This document shows, in pieces, positions 45,426 through 54,600 of a DNA stretch of 64,000 nucleotides. The notes beneath the pieces were generated by a model. The model ran no database searches and had not been told where the DNA came from. It was given only the letters and a program-made list of their open reading frames with translations. The DNA is taken from the NCBI RefSeq assembly GCF_036346105.1, contig NZ_CP107811.1, positions 6,839,501-6,903,500 of the forward strand. Reading direction: 5' to 3'. Position numbers and translations under genes: made by a program. Origin of the DNA: Streptomyces sp. NBC_00539. Lineage in GTDB: Bacteria; Actinomycetota; Actinomycetes; Streptomycetales; Streptomycetaceae. Position 1 is the stretch's first letter; each line of letters opens with the position of its first letter.

Positions 45426-46703
45426 ATGCGTGTGTTGTTGGTGGCCTACGGGTCGCGCGGGGACATCGAGCCGATGCTCGGGCTCGGGGCGGAACTGCGG
45501 GCACTCGGCGCGGAGGTGCAGATGTGCGCCCCGCCGGACTTCGCGGAGCTGCTGGACCGTGCCCGCATCCCACTGGTGCCGCTCGGCCAGTCGTTGCGCG
45601 CGATGGCGACCAGGGCGGTGACCGGGACGGGGAAGCCGCTGCCGGCGGAGAGCCTCTCCGAGCGTGCGGCCCGGATGCTCGCCGCGACGTACGACTCGGT
45701 CACCGGGGTGGCCGAAGGATGCGACGTCGTGGTGGCGACCGGCTTGATCCCGGCCGCGGCCGCCGCGCGGGCGGTGGCCGATGAGCTGGGCGTCCCCTAC
45801 GTGTTCGCCGCCTACTTCCCGACCTACCTGCCGTCGCCGCACCACCCGCCGCTCGCGTGGCCGGGCCGGCCGCTCCCGCCGGAGGTGACCGACAACCGGG
45901 TGCTGTGGGACCTGAACACCGAGCACATGAACGCGCTCTTCGGCGAGGCGGTCAACAACCACCGGGCCGCGATCGGTCTGCCCCCGGTGGAGAACGTCCG
46001 CGACCACGTCTTCACCGGCCGCCCGTGGCTGGCGGCCGACCCGGCCCTGAGCCCGTGGCCGCAGCCGGCCGACCTCGACGTGGTGCAGACCGGCGCGTGG
46101 ATCCGGCCGGACGAAAGCCCGCTCCCGGCCGCTCTGGAGGCGTTCCTGGACGCCGGCGAACCCCCGGTGTACGTGGGCTTCGGCAGCATGCCCGTCCGCG
46201 ACGCGCAGAGCGTCACCCGGGCGGCCGTCGAGGCGGTCCGCGCGCAGGGCCGCCGCGTCCTCCTCTCCCGCGGCTGGGCCGGCCTGGCCCTGACCGACGA
46301 CCGGGACGACTGCTTCGCCGTCGGCGAGGTCAACCAGCAGGTGCTGTTCACTCGGGTGGCGGCCGTCGTGCACCACGGCGGCGCGGGCACCACGACGACG
46401 GCTGCCCGGGCCGGCGCGCCCCAGGTGGTGGCAGCCCAGATGGCGGACCAACCGTACTGGGCCGGCCGGGTGGCCGAGCTGGGCATCGGCGCGGCGCTCG
46501 ACGGTCCGACCCTGACCTACGAGTCCCTGTCGGCCGCACTCGAGACGGCCCTGACCCCCGGTACCCGCACACGAGCGGCTGCCGTAGCCGCCACGATCCG
46601 CACCGACGGGGCGAGGGCGGCGGCGAAGCTGCTGCTCGACACGGTCGGCCGGGAAAGACCGCCCGCGTCCGTGTCTCACCCCGCACTTGAGGAGAGGGCA
46701 TGA
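45426..46703 (+). CDS. Macrolide-type glycosyltransferase (GT1, MGT/UGT fold)
   Basis: 425 residues from the ATG at 45426, two bases after the preceding stop. The N-terminal acceptor domain begins VLLVAYGSRGDIEPMLGLGA. The C-terminal donor domain has the family signature HHGGAGTTTTAARAGAPQVV, and QMADQPYWAGRVAELGIG. It transfers a sugar, usually from UDP- or dTDP-sugar, to a lipophilic acceptor such as a macrolide or aglycone. Fused in an operon with an MFS exporter (overlap ATGA), it could glycosylate and expel an antibiotic, or tailor a product. Confidence 0.92.
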   Translation: MRVLLVAYGSRGDIEPMLGLGAELRALGAEVQMCAPPDFAELLDRARIPLVPLGQSLRAMATRAVTGTGKPLPAESLSERAARMLAATYDSVTGVAEGCDVVVATGLIPAAAAARAVADELGVPYVFAAYFPTYLPSPHHPPLAWPGRPLPPEVTDNRVLWDLNTEHMNALFGEAVNNHRAAIGLPPVENVRDHVFTGRPWLAADPALSPWPQPADLDVVQTGAWIRPDESPLPAALEAFLDAGEPPVYVGFGSMPVRDAQSVTRAAVEAVRAQGRRVLLSRGWAGLALTDDRDDCFAVGEVNQQVLFTRVAAVVHHGGAGTTTTAARAGAPQVVAAQMADQPYWAGRVAELGIGAALDGPTLTYESLSAALETALTPGTRTRAAAVAATIRTDGARAAAKLLLDTVGRERPPASVSHPALEERA

Positions 46704-48007
46704 AGGTGAAGGACCGCCGGGTGCCCGACGAGCGGAACCTGGCCGCCGGGATGCTGGTGGACGCGGTGGGCACGGGTATGTACGTTCCGTTCAGCCTGGT
46801 TTTCTTCCAGCGGATCACCGGACTGCCACTGCCGACGATCGGCACCGTCCTGACCGTTGCCGGGCTGCTGGCGATGAGTGCCATGCCGGTCGGCGGCTGG
46901 GCCGTCGACCGGTTCGGTGCCCGGCGGGTGCGGCTGGCCCTGTATCTGGTGCGCGGCCTCGGCTTCCTGGCCTTCCCGCTCGGTACCACCCTGCCGGTCT
47001 TCGCCCTGGTCGCCACCCTCACCGCGGCCGGCGCTCAGGCCTTCCCCGCGACCCAGCAGGCCCTGATCGGCGAGCTCGCCCAGGGGGAGCACCGGGACCG
47101 GCTGATGGCACTCGCCCGGAGCGTGAACAACGCCGGCCTCGGCGCTGGCGGCCTGCTCGCCGCCGGATTGGTGCAAGTCGGCGGTGACCGCGGCTTCCTG
47201 GCGGTCGCCTGGCTGAACGCGGCCACCTTCTTCGTCGCGGCACTGTTCGGGCTGCGGATCAGGACCCCCCACCCGGTCGGCCCCGCGACCGGCCGGCAGC
47301 GGCCCGGCTACCGCGCGGTGCTGCGCGATCGCCCGTACGCCGGGCTCACCCTGGCCAACTTCCTGATTGCCCTCGGCTATTCGGCGCTCAGCGTGCTGCT
47401 GCCGGTGTACGCCGTGAGCCAGTTCGACCTGCCCGCCTCGGTGGCCGGTCCGCTGTTCGCGGTCAACACGGCGCTCTGCGCCTTCGCCGGCGTACCGGTC
47501 GGGAGAGTCAGCAGGCGCTTCGCCCGGCGCACCCGGGTGGCTGCGGTCGGCGCCCTCATCTTCGCCACCGCGTTCCTCGGGTACGCGCTGCTGGGCGGCA
47601 TCCCCCGCCAAGGCGTGATGGCCGGCCTTGTCGGGCTTCTGGTCCTCTACACGATCGGCGAACTGGTGCACAGCCCGAGCGCCGGCGCCCTCTCGGTGAG
47701 CGCCGCTCCCATCGAGGCGCGCGGCCGTTACCTGGCCACCTACCAGCTGTCCTGGGCGCTGTCCCAGACCTTGGCACCGTCGCTGTTCACCGGCCTGCTG
47801 GCCGTCGACGGCCGGCTGCCCTGGCTGGTGCTGACGGCGAGTTCGATGGCAGGGGCCGTCATGCTGCTCGCCCTGGAGCGGAGCCTGCCGGCCGAAGCTG
47901 TGTACACCACGACCGCCGAAGCCGTGCCGCCCGCACGCCAGCCGGGACCGCGCCAGCTGAGACCTGTCCGGGCCGATCATGTGGCTAGGTCGTCCACCGA
48001 TCGTTGA
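46700..48007 (+). CDS. MFS exporter following the glycosyltransferase
   Basis: 435 residues, about 12 membrane helices, ATG overlapping the glycosyltransferase stop. The helix 2-3 loop is GGWAVDRFGARRVRLAL, a form of MFS motif A. The style matches MFS antibiotic exporters of Streptomyces. Its last few residues (about RSSTDR) are read from the left end of an IS5-type fragment that begins after a CTAG at 47985-47988, so the original tail has been replaced, probably without harm because all helices are upstream. Confidence 0.88.
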   Translation: MKVKDRRVPDERNLAAGMLVDAVGTGMYVPFSLVFFQRITGLPLPTIGTVLTVAGLLAMSAMPVGGWAVDRFGARRVRLALYLVRGLGFLAFPLGTTLPVFALVATLTAAGAQAFPATQQALIGELAQGEHRDRLMALARSVNNAGLGAGGLLAAGLVQVGGDRGFLAVAWLNAATFFVAALFGLRIRTPHPVGPATGRQRPGYRAVLRDRPYAGLTLANFLIALGYSALSVLLPVYAVSQFDLPASVAGPLFAVNTALCAFAGVPVGRVSRRFARRTRVAAVGALIFATAFLGYALLGGIPRQGVMAGLVGLLVLYTIGELVHSPSAGALSVSAAPIEARGRYLATYQLSWALSQTLAPSLFTGLLAVDGRLPWLVLTASSMAGAVMLLALERSLPAEAVYTTTAEAVPPARQPGPRQLRPVRADHVARSSTDR

Positions 48008-48193
48008 TGTGAACATGGGGTGGGGTGGTCTGACGCATGCCGAGTGAGAACGGCTGCGGCCATTCCTCCCGGTGAGCAACGGTCGTTGTGGGCCGGTGGC
48101 GGGATCACCGTCAGGTGATCGACGGGACTCTGCACCGGGTGCGGACCGGCGTTCAGTGGCGGGACCTGCCCGAGCGGTTCGGTGGCAAGCCCA
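47989..48193 (+). pseudogene. IS5-family element, 5' fragment
   Basis: After a CTAG at 47985 the text starts GGTCGTCCACCGATCGTTG, similar to the left end near 17805. From about 48011 it encodes ERLRPFLPVSNGRCGRWRDH and TLHRVRTGVQWRDLPERFG, the N-terminal 57 residues of an IS5-family transposase with one in-frame stop (AE*ERL). It is cut off at about 48193, and the 230 bases after it are unassigned. Confidence 0.65.
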
Positions 48194-48463
48194 TGGACCC
48201 GGGCTGTCTGGTCACGGCTCCGGGTCCGGGCGTGCCCGTGGATGGTGTGGTCCGGCGAGGGCTGGTCCTGGTGGAGACCCCGCGAATTCCCAGTCAGCGT
48301 GAGGTACGCGTACTTCTGCGGGATTGCCTCCAGTCCCGCTTCGGAACCGCAGGCCACGCGTCCAGATCCACCGAACAGCCGCGGGACCTGGACGCGTACG
48401 GCGATGAAGGGCTCGGCGCGGTCTAGAGCGTGTCTCTTTAATGGGCTGGTCCGTTGATCGGAT

Positions 48464-49273
48464 ATGTCCATCCGGTTTGTGATCACTGATGCGACGTGCG
48501 ACCGGATCAAGCCGCTGATGCCGGCCGATCCGGTCCGCGGTCGGCGATGGGCCGACCACCGCCGCACCCTTGAGGCCATTGCGTGGAAGTACCGCACCTG
48601 TTCGCCCTGGCGGGACTTGCCGGGGGAACTCGGCTCCCTCCAGACGGCTCACAAACGCCTCATTAGGTGGGCCGTCGACGGCACCTGGGCACGGATCCTG
48701 GCCGCAGTCCTGGCCACCGCCGACGCTGATGACGACGTGAAATGGACGGTCTCGGTGGATTCCACCATCTGCCGGGCCCATCAGCACACGGCTGAGGCTG
48801 TGAAAAAGGGGCTGCGCGACGGTCAGAACCCGACGACCACGCACTCGGACGTTCTCGTGGCGGCCTGAGTACGAAAGTACATCTGGCCAGCGACAACCGG
48901 GCACGGCCGCCGTCATGGCCAGGATCCGCGTCCCCCGAGGCGGACTCGGCAGGCCCCGGACTCGACCGGCTCGTCCTTGCGAACCGCGCGTATTCTTCCC
49001 GCGCGATCCGCAGCCATCTCCGATGGCGGGGCCTTCGCGCCGTCGGAGATGGCTGCTGACCAGGTCGGACACCGCCTGCGAAGAGGGCGAGCCGGAGGTC
49101 GGCCGCCAGGTTTCGACGCGGAGGCATACAAGCAGCGCAACACCGTCGAACGGTGTATCAACCGCTTGAAGCAATGGCGTGGTCTGGCCATGCGCACGGA
49201 CAAGCTTGCCCTGGCCTACGAGGCTGCTTTGCACTTGGCAGCCATCCTGATCTGGTCCCGCTCGACGCGGTGA
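48464..49273 (+). pseudogene. IS5-family (IS112-like) transposase, frameshifted
   Basis: ATG at 48464 opens FVITDATCDRIKPLMPADPV, RTLEAIAWKYRTCSPWRDLP and WTVSVDSTICRAHQHTAEAV, then stops at 48868. Later frames continue GLSTKVHLASDNR, RVPRGGLGRPRTRP and YKQRNTVERCINRLKQWRGL, ending WSRSTR at 49273. A short deletion and two or three shifts separate the parts. The DDE residues SVDSTI and CINRLKQ are visible, but the gene is dead. Confidence 0.75.
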
Positions 49274-49579
49274 TCAGAGCAGCTCGTGCACGACCAGGCG
49301 CGACTGCTTCCCCGAGAAGGCGCTTCGCAGGGCTCGGGCCTCACGGTTCCGGGCAGCGAAGACTCCTTGCTTGTCCACGTGCACGACCAGGACGTCATAG
49401 CTATCGATGACCTCGGAGATGCCCCGTGTCTGGATGGTGTCCCGCCAGGCTTCCGTGTTCCGACCGAACCAATCCGGCAGTCCGCAAGGCTCAACCACGG
49501 CGTCCCAGAAATCGTTGAGCGTCTCGATCGGCCTACCTCGCAGGTCAACCACCAGTTCCGACTCAATCCTCTTGGCCAT
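49274..49579 (-). CDS. Barstar-family (ribonuclease inhibitor-like) protein
   Basis: 101 residues from the ATG at 49579. The sequence ELVVDLRGRPIETLNDFWDA, LPDWFGRNTEAWRDTI and SYDVLVVHVDKQGVF follows the barstar fold, where an N-terminal strand, a DFWDA-type helix and the YFGRN-type helix bind and block a small RNase. No barnase-like gene is adjacent. It lies between an IS5-type transposase (convergent, zero gap) and the IS701-family element, so it may be transposon cargo that guards against a ribonuclease toxin. Confidence 0.75.
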   Translation of the reverse strand: MAKRIESELVVDLRGRPIETLNDFWDAVVEPCGLPDWFGRNTEAWRDTIQTRGISEVIDSYDVLVVHVDKQGVFAARNREARALRSAFSGKQSRLVVHELL

Positions 49580-49638
49580 CACGACAGAGTAATCGGCCCT
49601 CTTTCGAGGCGTCAGGGCTCCAAAGAGACAGGTCCTAG

Positions 49639-51039
49639 TACTGCAACGGTGTTTGCCGTGACGGTTGGGCAGGTCGGTCGTTGGTCGGTTCATGGGTGGG
49701 GAACTTGCTGATGCCCGGTCGTGGGCTGGTGAACTGAAGTCTTTGCACGAGCGGTTCGTGCACCGCTTCTCCAGGTCGGAGCCGCGGGAGTCGGCTCTTG
49801 CCTATATGCGGGGGCTGGTCGCTCCGCTGGAGCGGAAGAACGGCTGGACGCTCGCGGAAGAGGCCGGGCATACGGGTCCGGACCAGATTCACCGGCTGTT
49901 GAACCGGATCGACTGGAACGCCGATGAGGTCCTCGACGATGTGCAGGACTATATCGTCGAGCATCTCGGCGATCCGGACGCGGTGCTGATCGTGGATGAC
50001 ACCGGGTTCCTGAAGAAGGGTGTCCGCTCGGCCGGGGTCCAGCGTCAGTACTCAGGGACCGCCGGGCGGACGGAGAACTCCCAGATCGGGGTGTTCCTCG
50101 CCTATGCCGGCGGCCGTGGCCGCACGTTGATCGACCGCCGTCTGTATCTGCCCACGTCGTGGACGGATGACCGGGAACGGTGCCGGGCGGCCGGCATCGA
50201 CGACACGGTCGCCTTCGAGACGAAGGTGGTGATGGCCAAGGCCATGGTCCGCCGGGCCATCGCCGACCGGATTCCGTTCCGGTGGGTGACCGCGGACGCC
50301 GCCTACGGCTTCTCCAAAGGCTGGCGTTCCGAGCTGGAGCGGGCGGATGTCTTCCATGTCATGGCAACCACCCGCCATGACACCGTCGTCTCCCGCTGGG
50401 CCATGGATCATCCCGTTCACGACCTGTTTCCCGGGCTGCCGAGGCAGAAGTGGAAGCGCCGTTCCTGCGGCGACGGTGCCCACGGCCCCAGGGTCTACGA
50501 CTGGGCGAGGGTCGAGGTCCGTCCCTGGCATCGCGAGGACCGCCGGCACTGGGTGATCGCCCGCCGCAGCGTCCGCCGGCCAGACGAAATCTCCTACTAC
50601 ATCGCCTACTGCCCGGCCGAAACCACCTTGGACGAGCTGATCCGCATCGCGGGAAGCCGTTGGGCGGTCGAGGAATGCTTCCAGAGTGCGAAACAGGAGT
50701 GCGGCCTGGACGACTACCAGGTCCGCCGCTACGACGGCTGGCACCGCCACATGACCCTGGCGATGGCGGCCCACGCCTGCCTCACCGTCCTGCGGGCCCG
50801 CCAACTCGACACCGGGAAAGCAGAAACGGATCCTCCCAGCTCATACCCCTGACCCTCCCCGAACTCCGACGCCTGATCTACCGCCTCGCCCACCGTCACC
50901 CGGCACCCGTCGACCACGTCCTGCACTGGTCACACTGGCGCCGACGACGACAGTTCCAAGCCCGCATCAGCCACTACAAACGACGCGGCCACACACCACC
51001 CGAAGCCAACAAACCATCACGAAAGAGACCGTTGCAGTA
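49639..51039 (+). mobile_element. IS701-family insertion sequence
   Basis: 1401 bases. Perfect inverted ends TACTGCAACGGT (49639-49650) and ACCGTTGCAGTA (51028-51039). CTAG flanks both sides (49635-49638 and 51040-51043), a 4-bp target duplication of the YTAR type known for the IS701 family; because CTAG is itself palindromic it also extends the inverted repeat to 16 bases. A single transposase gene fills it. The ends are intact, so insertion looks recent. Confidence 0.85.
49692..51023 (+). CDS. IS701-family transposase with a C-terminal frameshift
   Basis: The main frame (49692-50852, 386 residues) begins at ATG 49692 and carries the DDE core: VLIVDDTGFLKKGVRSAGVQ, FRWVTADAAYGFSKGWR and GSRWAVEECFQSAKQECGLD. 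It stops at 50852, but one frame over the natural C-terminus continues from about 50833 (LIPLTLPELRRLIYRLAHRH to RRGHTPPEANKPSR). The shift falls in GATCCTCCCAG, so one base is missing or a -1 ribosomal shift is used. All three catalytic acids precede it. Confidence 0.82.
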
Positions 51040-51043
51040 CTAG

Positions 51044-51310
51044 CGGACGAGTCCAGTCGAACACTTGGATGGGCAGGCAGTCTGCAGGGTCGTCGCCGGC
51101 CTCCGACGAGCCGTACTGCTTGCCAGCCGACGCCCACCAGCCGAGGTCAGGCAGTACGGGACGTACTTGCGCCAGGACGTCCGGTGATCTGATCACGGCT
51201 TCGAAGTCGACCTCTGCATAAGCGATGTCTGCGATGCCCAGCGAGGTGCGCACCGCACGTATCGCTTCGGCAAGGCCGCCCTGGACATGCCCGTCTACGC
51301 CTACGCCTAC
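51044..51310 (-). pseudogene. Gene fragment cut by the IS701 element
   Basis: The minus strand reads EAIRAVRTSLGIADIAYAEV, DVLAQVRPVLPDLGWWASAG and ADCLPIQVFDWTRPL up to the CTAG at the IS edge. Composition is that of a real protein, but no start or family was recognised. Joining across the IS by one CTAG copy gives a short ending and a stop at 49613 (PLGPVSLEP), so the IS may have inserted near the 3' end of this gene. Confidence 0.45.
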
Positions 51311-51503
51311 GCCGCGAAGGATGGCACACGGACGCGGATCAGTACCGTGAAATCGCCCGGCACCGCCCTGCCGCTGTCCGGGCTGGTCATCAACCTTCGG
51401 AGTCGTCATGTTCCGATCCACTGGTACCTGACCTCCGCTGCACGCGTGCTGCCCGTGCCCACGAGTGCCCCCCGTGCAGGCGCATGATCCCTATGCTGAC
51501 GAC

Positions 51504-52475
51504 ATGCTCGACATACCTCTTTCAGCACTGGAAGTCGCGATGGTCCAGACGGACACCCGCGCCGTGGACACGCTGCGGGACACCGCGGCCTTCGCACAGG
51601 GACTCGAACGGCTCGGCTACCACCGGCTCTGGTACGCCGAGCACCACCACTCACCCGCGATCGGCGCGTTCCCGCCGGTCGTGCTGATCGCGCACGCCGC
51701 CGCCACGACCTCCGTCATCCGTCTCGGCTCCGGCGGGGTGCTGGCACCCAACCACGCCCCCATCATGCTGGCGGAGCAGTTCGGGACACTGTCCGCCCTG
51801 CACGGGGGCCGTATCGACCTGGGCATCGGCCGTGGCCCCGGAACCTTCGACGAGGCCACCGCGCGGGCGCTGCGCCGCGGCGCCGGACCGACGACCGACG
51901 CGGAGTACGGGAGCGACGTGGCCTCGGTCCTCTCCCTCCTGGTGGGCGAAGTCGCCCTCGACCCGCTGCCGGAGCCGTGGCTGCTCGCCTCCAGCACCGC
52001 GGGCGCCGCCCTCGCCGCGGAGCTCGGCCTGCCGGTGGCCGTGGCCCACCACATCCGACCCGACAACACCCTTGCGGTACTCGAGCGTTACCGGGCGGAG
52101 TTCACCCCGTCCCGTTGGTGCGAGCGGCCCCGGGTGTTGTTGTGCGTCGAGGCGGTGTGCGCGGAAACCGACGAGGAGGCAGTGCGGCGGACGGGGCCCA
52201 TGGCCGTCGTCAAGGCCGGGCTCCTCAAGGGGGTGAGCGACATGCCCTTCCCGACCCCCGCGCAGGCCGCCACCCACCCGTTCACGGAGGAGGAGCGAGC
52301 GGTGCTGGCCCACTTCCGGGCACAGCAGGCCGTCGGGGCCCCGGAGACAGTCGTACGCCGGCTCGAACGACTGGCGCGCGAGACCGGCGCGGACGAGCTG
52401 ATGCTGACCACGCCCGTGCACGACCTCGGCGACCGCCTGCGCTCCTACGAATTGATCAGGAAGCACTGCGGCTGA
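51504..52475 (+). CDS. LLM-class flavin-dependent oxidoreductase
   Basis: 323 residues from the ATG at 51504 (other ATGs at 51484 and 51495 are out of place or give poor N-termini). Luciferase-like monooxygenase text is complete: LSALEVAMVQTDTRAVDTLR, RLWYAEHHHSP, LGSGGVLAPNHAPIMLAEQF, RIDLGIGRGPG and ADELMLTTPVHDLGDRLRSY. It uses FMN or F420 to oxidise an unknown substrate. Similar to MsnO8-type proteins of actinomycetes. It stands alone, 75 bases before the TerD gene. Confidence 0.92.
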   Translation: MLDIPLSALEVAMVQTDTRAVDTLRDTAAFAQGLERLGYHRLWYAEHHHSPAIGAFPPVVLIAHAAATTSVIRLGSGGVLAPNHAPIMLAEQFGTLSALHGGRIDLGIGRGPGTFDEATARALRRGAGPTTDAEYGSDVASVLSLLVGEVALDPLPEPWLLASSTAGAALAAELGLPVAVAHHIRPDNTLAVLERYRAEFTPSRWCERPRVLLCVEAVCAETDEEAVRRTGPMAVVKAGLLKGVSDMPFPTPAQAATHPFTEEERAVLAHFRAQQAVGAPETVVRRLERLARETGADELMLTTPVHDLGDRLRSYELIRKHCG

Positions 52476-52550
52476 GCGAGAAGTACCGAGACGGGCGGGA
52501 AGCCCTCGTACGCTGCAGACGTCGGGGGCAGTCGAGCAAGGGGGGCCCGC

Positions 52551-53779
52551 ATGGGCTTGCGAAAAGGCGCCAATGTGCCGGTGGAACACACCTCGGTGCG
52601 GGTGGAGGTGGGATGGCAGGAGCGCCCCGGAACTCCGGACGTTGACGTGTCGGCCCTGCTGCTGACCGCGGCCGGAAAGGTGCGGTCGGACGTCGACTTC
52701 GTGTTCTACAACCAGCCCGCCCACCGCAGCGGCGCCGTCTGCCACGAGGGCAGGCGACAGGACGGCGCGAGCGTAGTCGAGACGATCAGCGTGACGTTGT
52801 CGGCGGTGGAGCAGGACATCACGACCGTGGTGGTCGCGGCCTCACCGACGGCGCGTTCGGCCGAGTGCCCGGTCTGTTCGTACGCGTACTGGACGCGGAG
52901 AGCGGGGCCGAGGCGGCGAGGTTCGACGCCACTGACGCCGACTCCGAGACGGCCTTCCTGCTCGGCGAGCTGTACCGGCGGGGTGGTGCGTGGAAGTTCC
53001 GTGCGGTGGGCCAGGGCTACGCCTTGGGCCTGGCCGGGCTGGCTACCGACTTCGGCATCACCGTGGACGAGCCCACCACACCGTCATCCCCACCGGCACG
53101 TCAGCCGCCGCCCGCCCCGGTGCCCCCGGCGTCCGAACCCGTACGGCTGTCGAAGATCACTTTGACGAAGGCCGCTCCCGCGGTGTCGCTGACCAAACAG
53201 GGAGCCACCTCGGGGGCCATGCGGGTCAACCTCACGTGGAGCGCGGCCGAGCCGGGGCGCGGCCGGCTGGACAGGGGCAAGGTCGCCGTCCGGCTGGACG
53301 ACGTCGACCTCGACCTCTCCTGCATGTGGGAGCTGCGGAACGGAACGAAGGGGATCGTCCACCCCATCGGCAACGAGTTCGGCTCGTTTGACCGACCGCC
53401 GTACGTCCTGCTGGACCAGGACGACCGGACCGGCGGCAGCGAGGACGGCGAGAACCTGATGATCAACCTTGATCACTCGGAAGAGATCAAACGCCTCCTG
53501 GTGTTCGTGGTCATCTACGACGGGGCGTCAGACTTCTCGGGACTGCACGGCGTCGCCACCCTGTATCCGCCCGCCGGCCCTCCGATCGAAGTGCGTCTGG
53601 ATGAGTGCACCGTCCCCTCACCGGTCGCCGCGATCGCGCTGATCGAGAACGTGGGCGGCGAACTGGTCGTACGGAGAGAGGCGAAGTACCTGGTGCTCGC
53701 GCCGGGCGTCTTCAAGCAGCAGGCCGCCGACCTCGAATACGGCTGGGGGATGAGCTGGCACTCCGCCACCAAGGACTGA
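52551..53779 (+). pseudogene. Tandem TerD-domain tellurium-resistance protein, frameshifted
   Basis: ATG at 52551. The first frame gives MGLRKGANVPVEHTSVRVEV and VDFVFYNQPAHRSGAV, the first half of a TerD domain. At about 52845 the frame shifts, then VPGLFVRVLDAESGAEAARF completes that domain, and a Pro-rich linker leads to a second TerD domain (VNLTWSAAEPGRGRLDRGKV, VDLDLSCMWELRNGTKG, FVVIYDGASDFSGLHG). With one base restored the gene encodes about 409 residues. TerD proteins bind calcium and act in membrane or chemical-stress responses. Everything but that base is conserved, so a recent mutation or sequencing error is likely. Confidence 0.8.
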
Positions 53780-53814
53780 CACCGAGGACCGGCACCGAGG
53801 AGTGGCCGATCATC

Positions 53815-54211
53815 CGGCGAACAGGATGTAGGAGGCCGTCGTGGTCAGAAAGAATCCCGCGGGCTGGACGGGGAGCAGAGCCCAGAAGCACAGGTGCACA
53901 CAGATGCCGACGGCATCGGCGTAAAGGCGGATTCACGGGACGAGCAGCCCGACGGGCAGGAGGGCTTCGATCGCGATCACCAGGGTCGACATGGGCCTGC
54001 CGGCGCGCAGCGCGTGCGGGGTTCCGCTGCCCAGGAGGCGGACGGGGCGCGTGGGGTAGAAGTACTCGCGACGGGGGAGGAGCGGGCGCGCGGCCGCTCC
54101 CGCCTCGATGCACTGCGCCACCCGCAGCCCGGAACGGATGTGCGGCGAACGTGCCTTGATCCATGCGCTGTTGACGTACATGTGGGGCCGCCGCCTCAAC
54201 GAGATGTTCAC
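53815..54211 (-). pseudogene. Membrane protein fragment with an in-frame stop
   Basis: On the minus strand, YVNSAWIKARSPHIRSGLRV, AARPLLPRREYFYPTRPVRL and MSTLVIAIEALLPVGLLVP run to a TGA at about 53937. In the same frame the text continues as IRLYADAVGICVHLCFWALL and GFFLTTTASYILFAG. A single nonsense change appears to interrupt a multi-helix membrane protein whose N-terminus is also lost. The family is not certain. Confidence 0.45.
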
Positions 54212-54600
54212 CCTCTGGGGGCTGTTGTGGGGCGCCGGCTACGGCACAAGCGTTCCAAAGCCACAGAGCGTCACGTGACGACTCAGGGGGAGTCACATGA
54301 CGCCCCTACCAGGTTTCACCATGGTCTTCACCAGGAGAGGGCTGATGTCGTTCAACAACCTCAGGTGGATGACCTAACCCCTGTGAAGGAGCTGGCAACC
54401 CAGGGCTCCCATGCGATGGCTCCCCTCTTCCGCCGGCCTCTATGAGCGTCACCTTGCGACTTGCGATCGCTGTCCCCGAAAGATTGGTGCCCGGAAGGAT
54501 CCCACCTCCGGCGATACCTCACGCAAGAACAAACCCGGAAGCGAGCTCACCACCTCCATGCAGGGAGACGCCGTGCTCTCCAAAGGGGCGAAGATCGACG
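54212..54600. other. Gene-free stretch
   Basis: About 390 bases with no supported gene. It forms the downstream side of the zinc-starvation cluster. Confidence 0.35.

Larger units (their letters stand above)
48427..49634 (+). mobile_element. IS112-like IS5-family element with a barstar passenger (inferred limits)
   Basis: Bounded by CTAG at 48423-48426 and 49635-49638. The ends share TGTCTCTTT in inverted orientation (48431-48439 and 49622-49630), 12 of 20 matches overall. It holds a broken IS5-type transposase (48464-49273) and, convergent with it and with no gap, a barstar-like gene (49274-49579). The transposase stop directly meets the barstar stop, leaving no place for the usual right end between them, which supports the outer end at 49634. 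Limits are inferred. Confidence 0.5.

Noticed and set aside
49613-51310. The gene at 51044-51310 running across the IS701 site into PLGPVSLEP as its true end
   Set aside because: Possible, but the same bases form the right end of the IS112-like element; nothing in the sequence decides between them, so it is mentioned only as an option.
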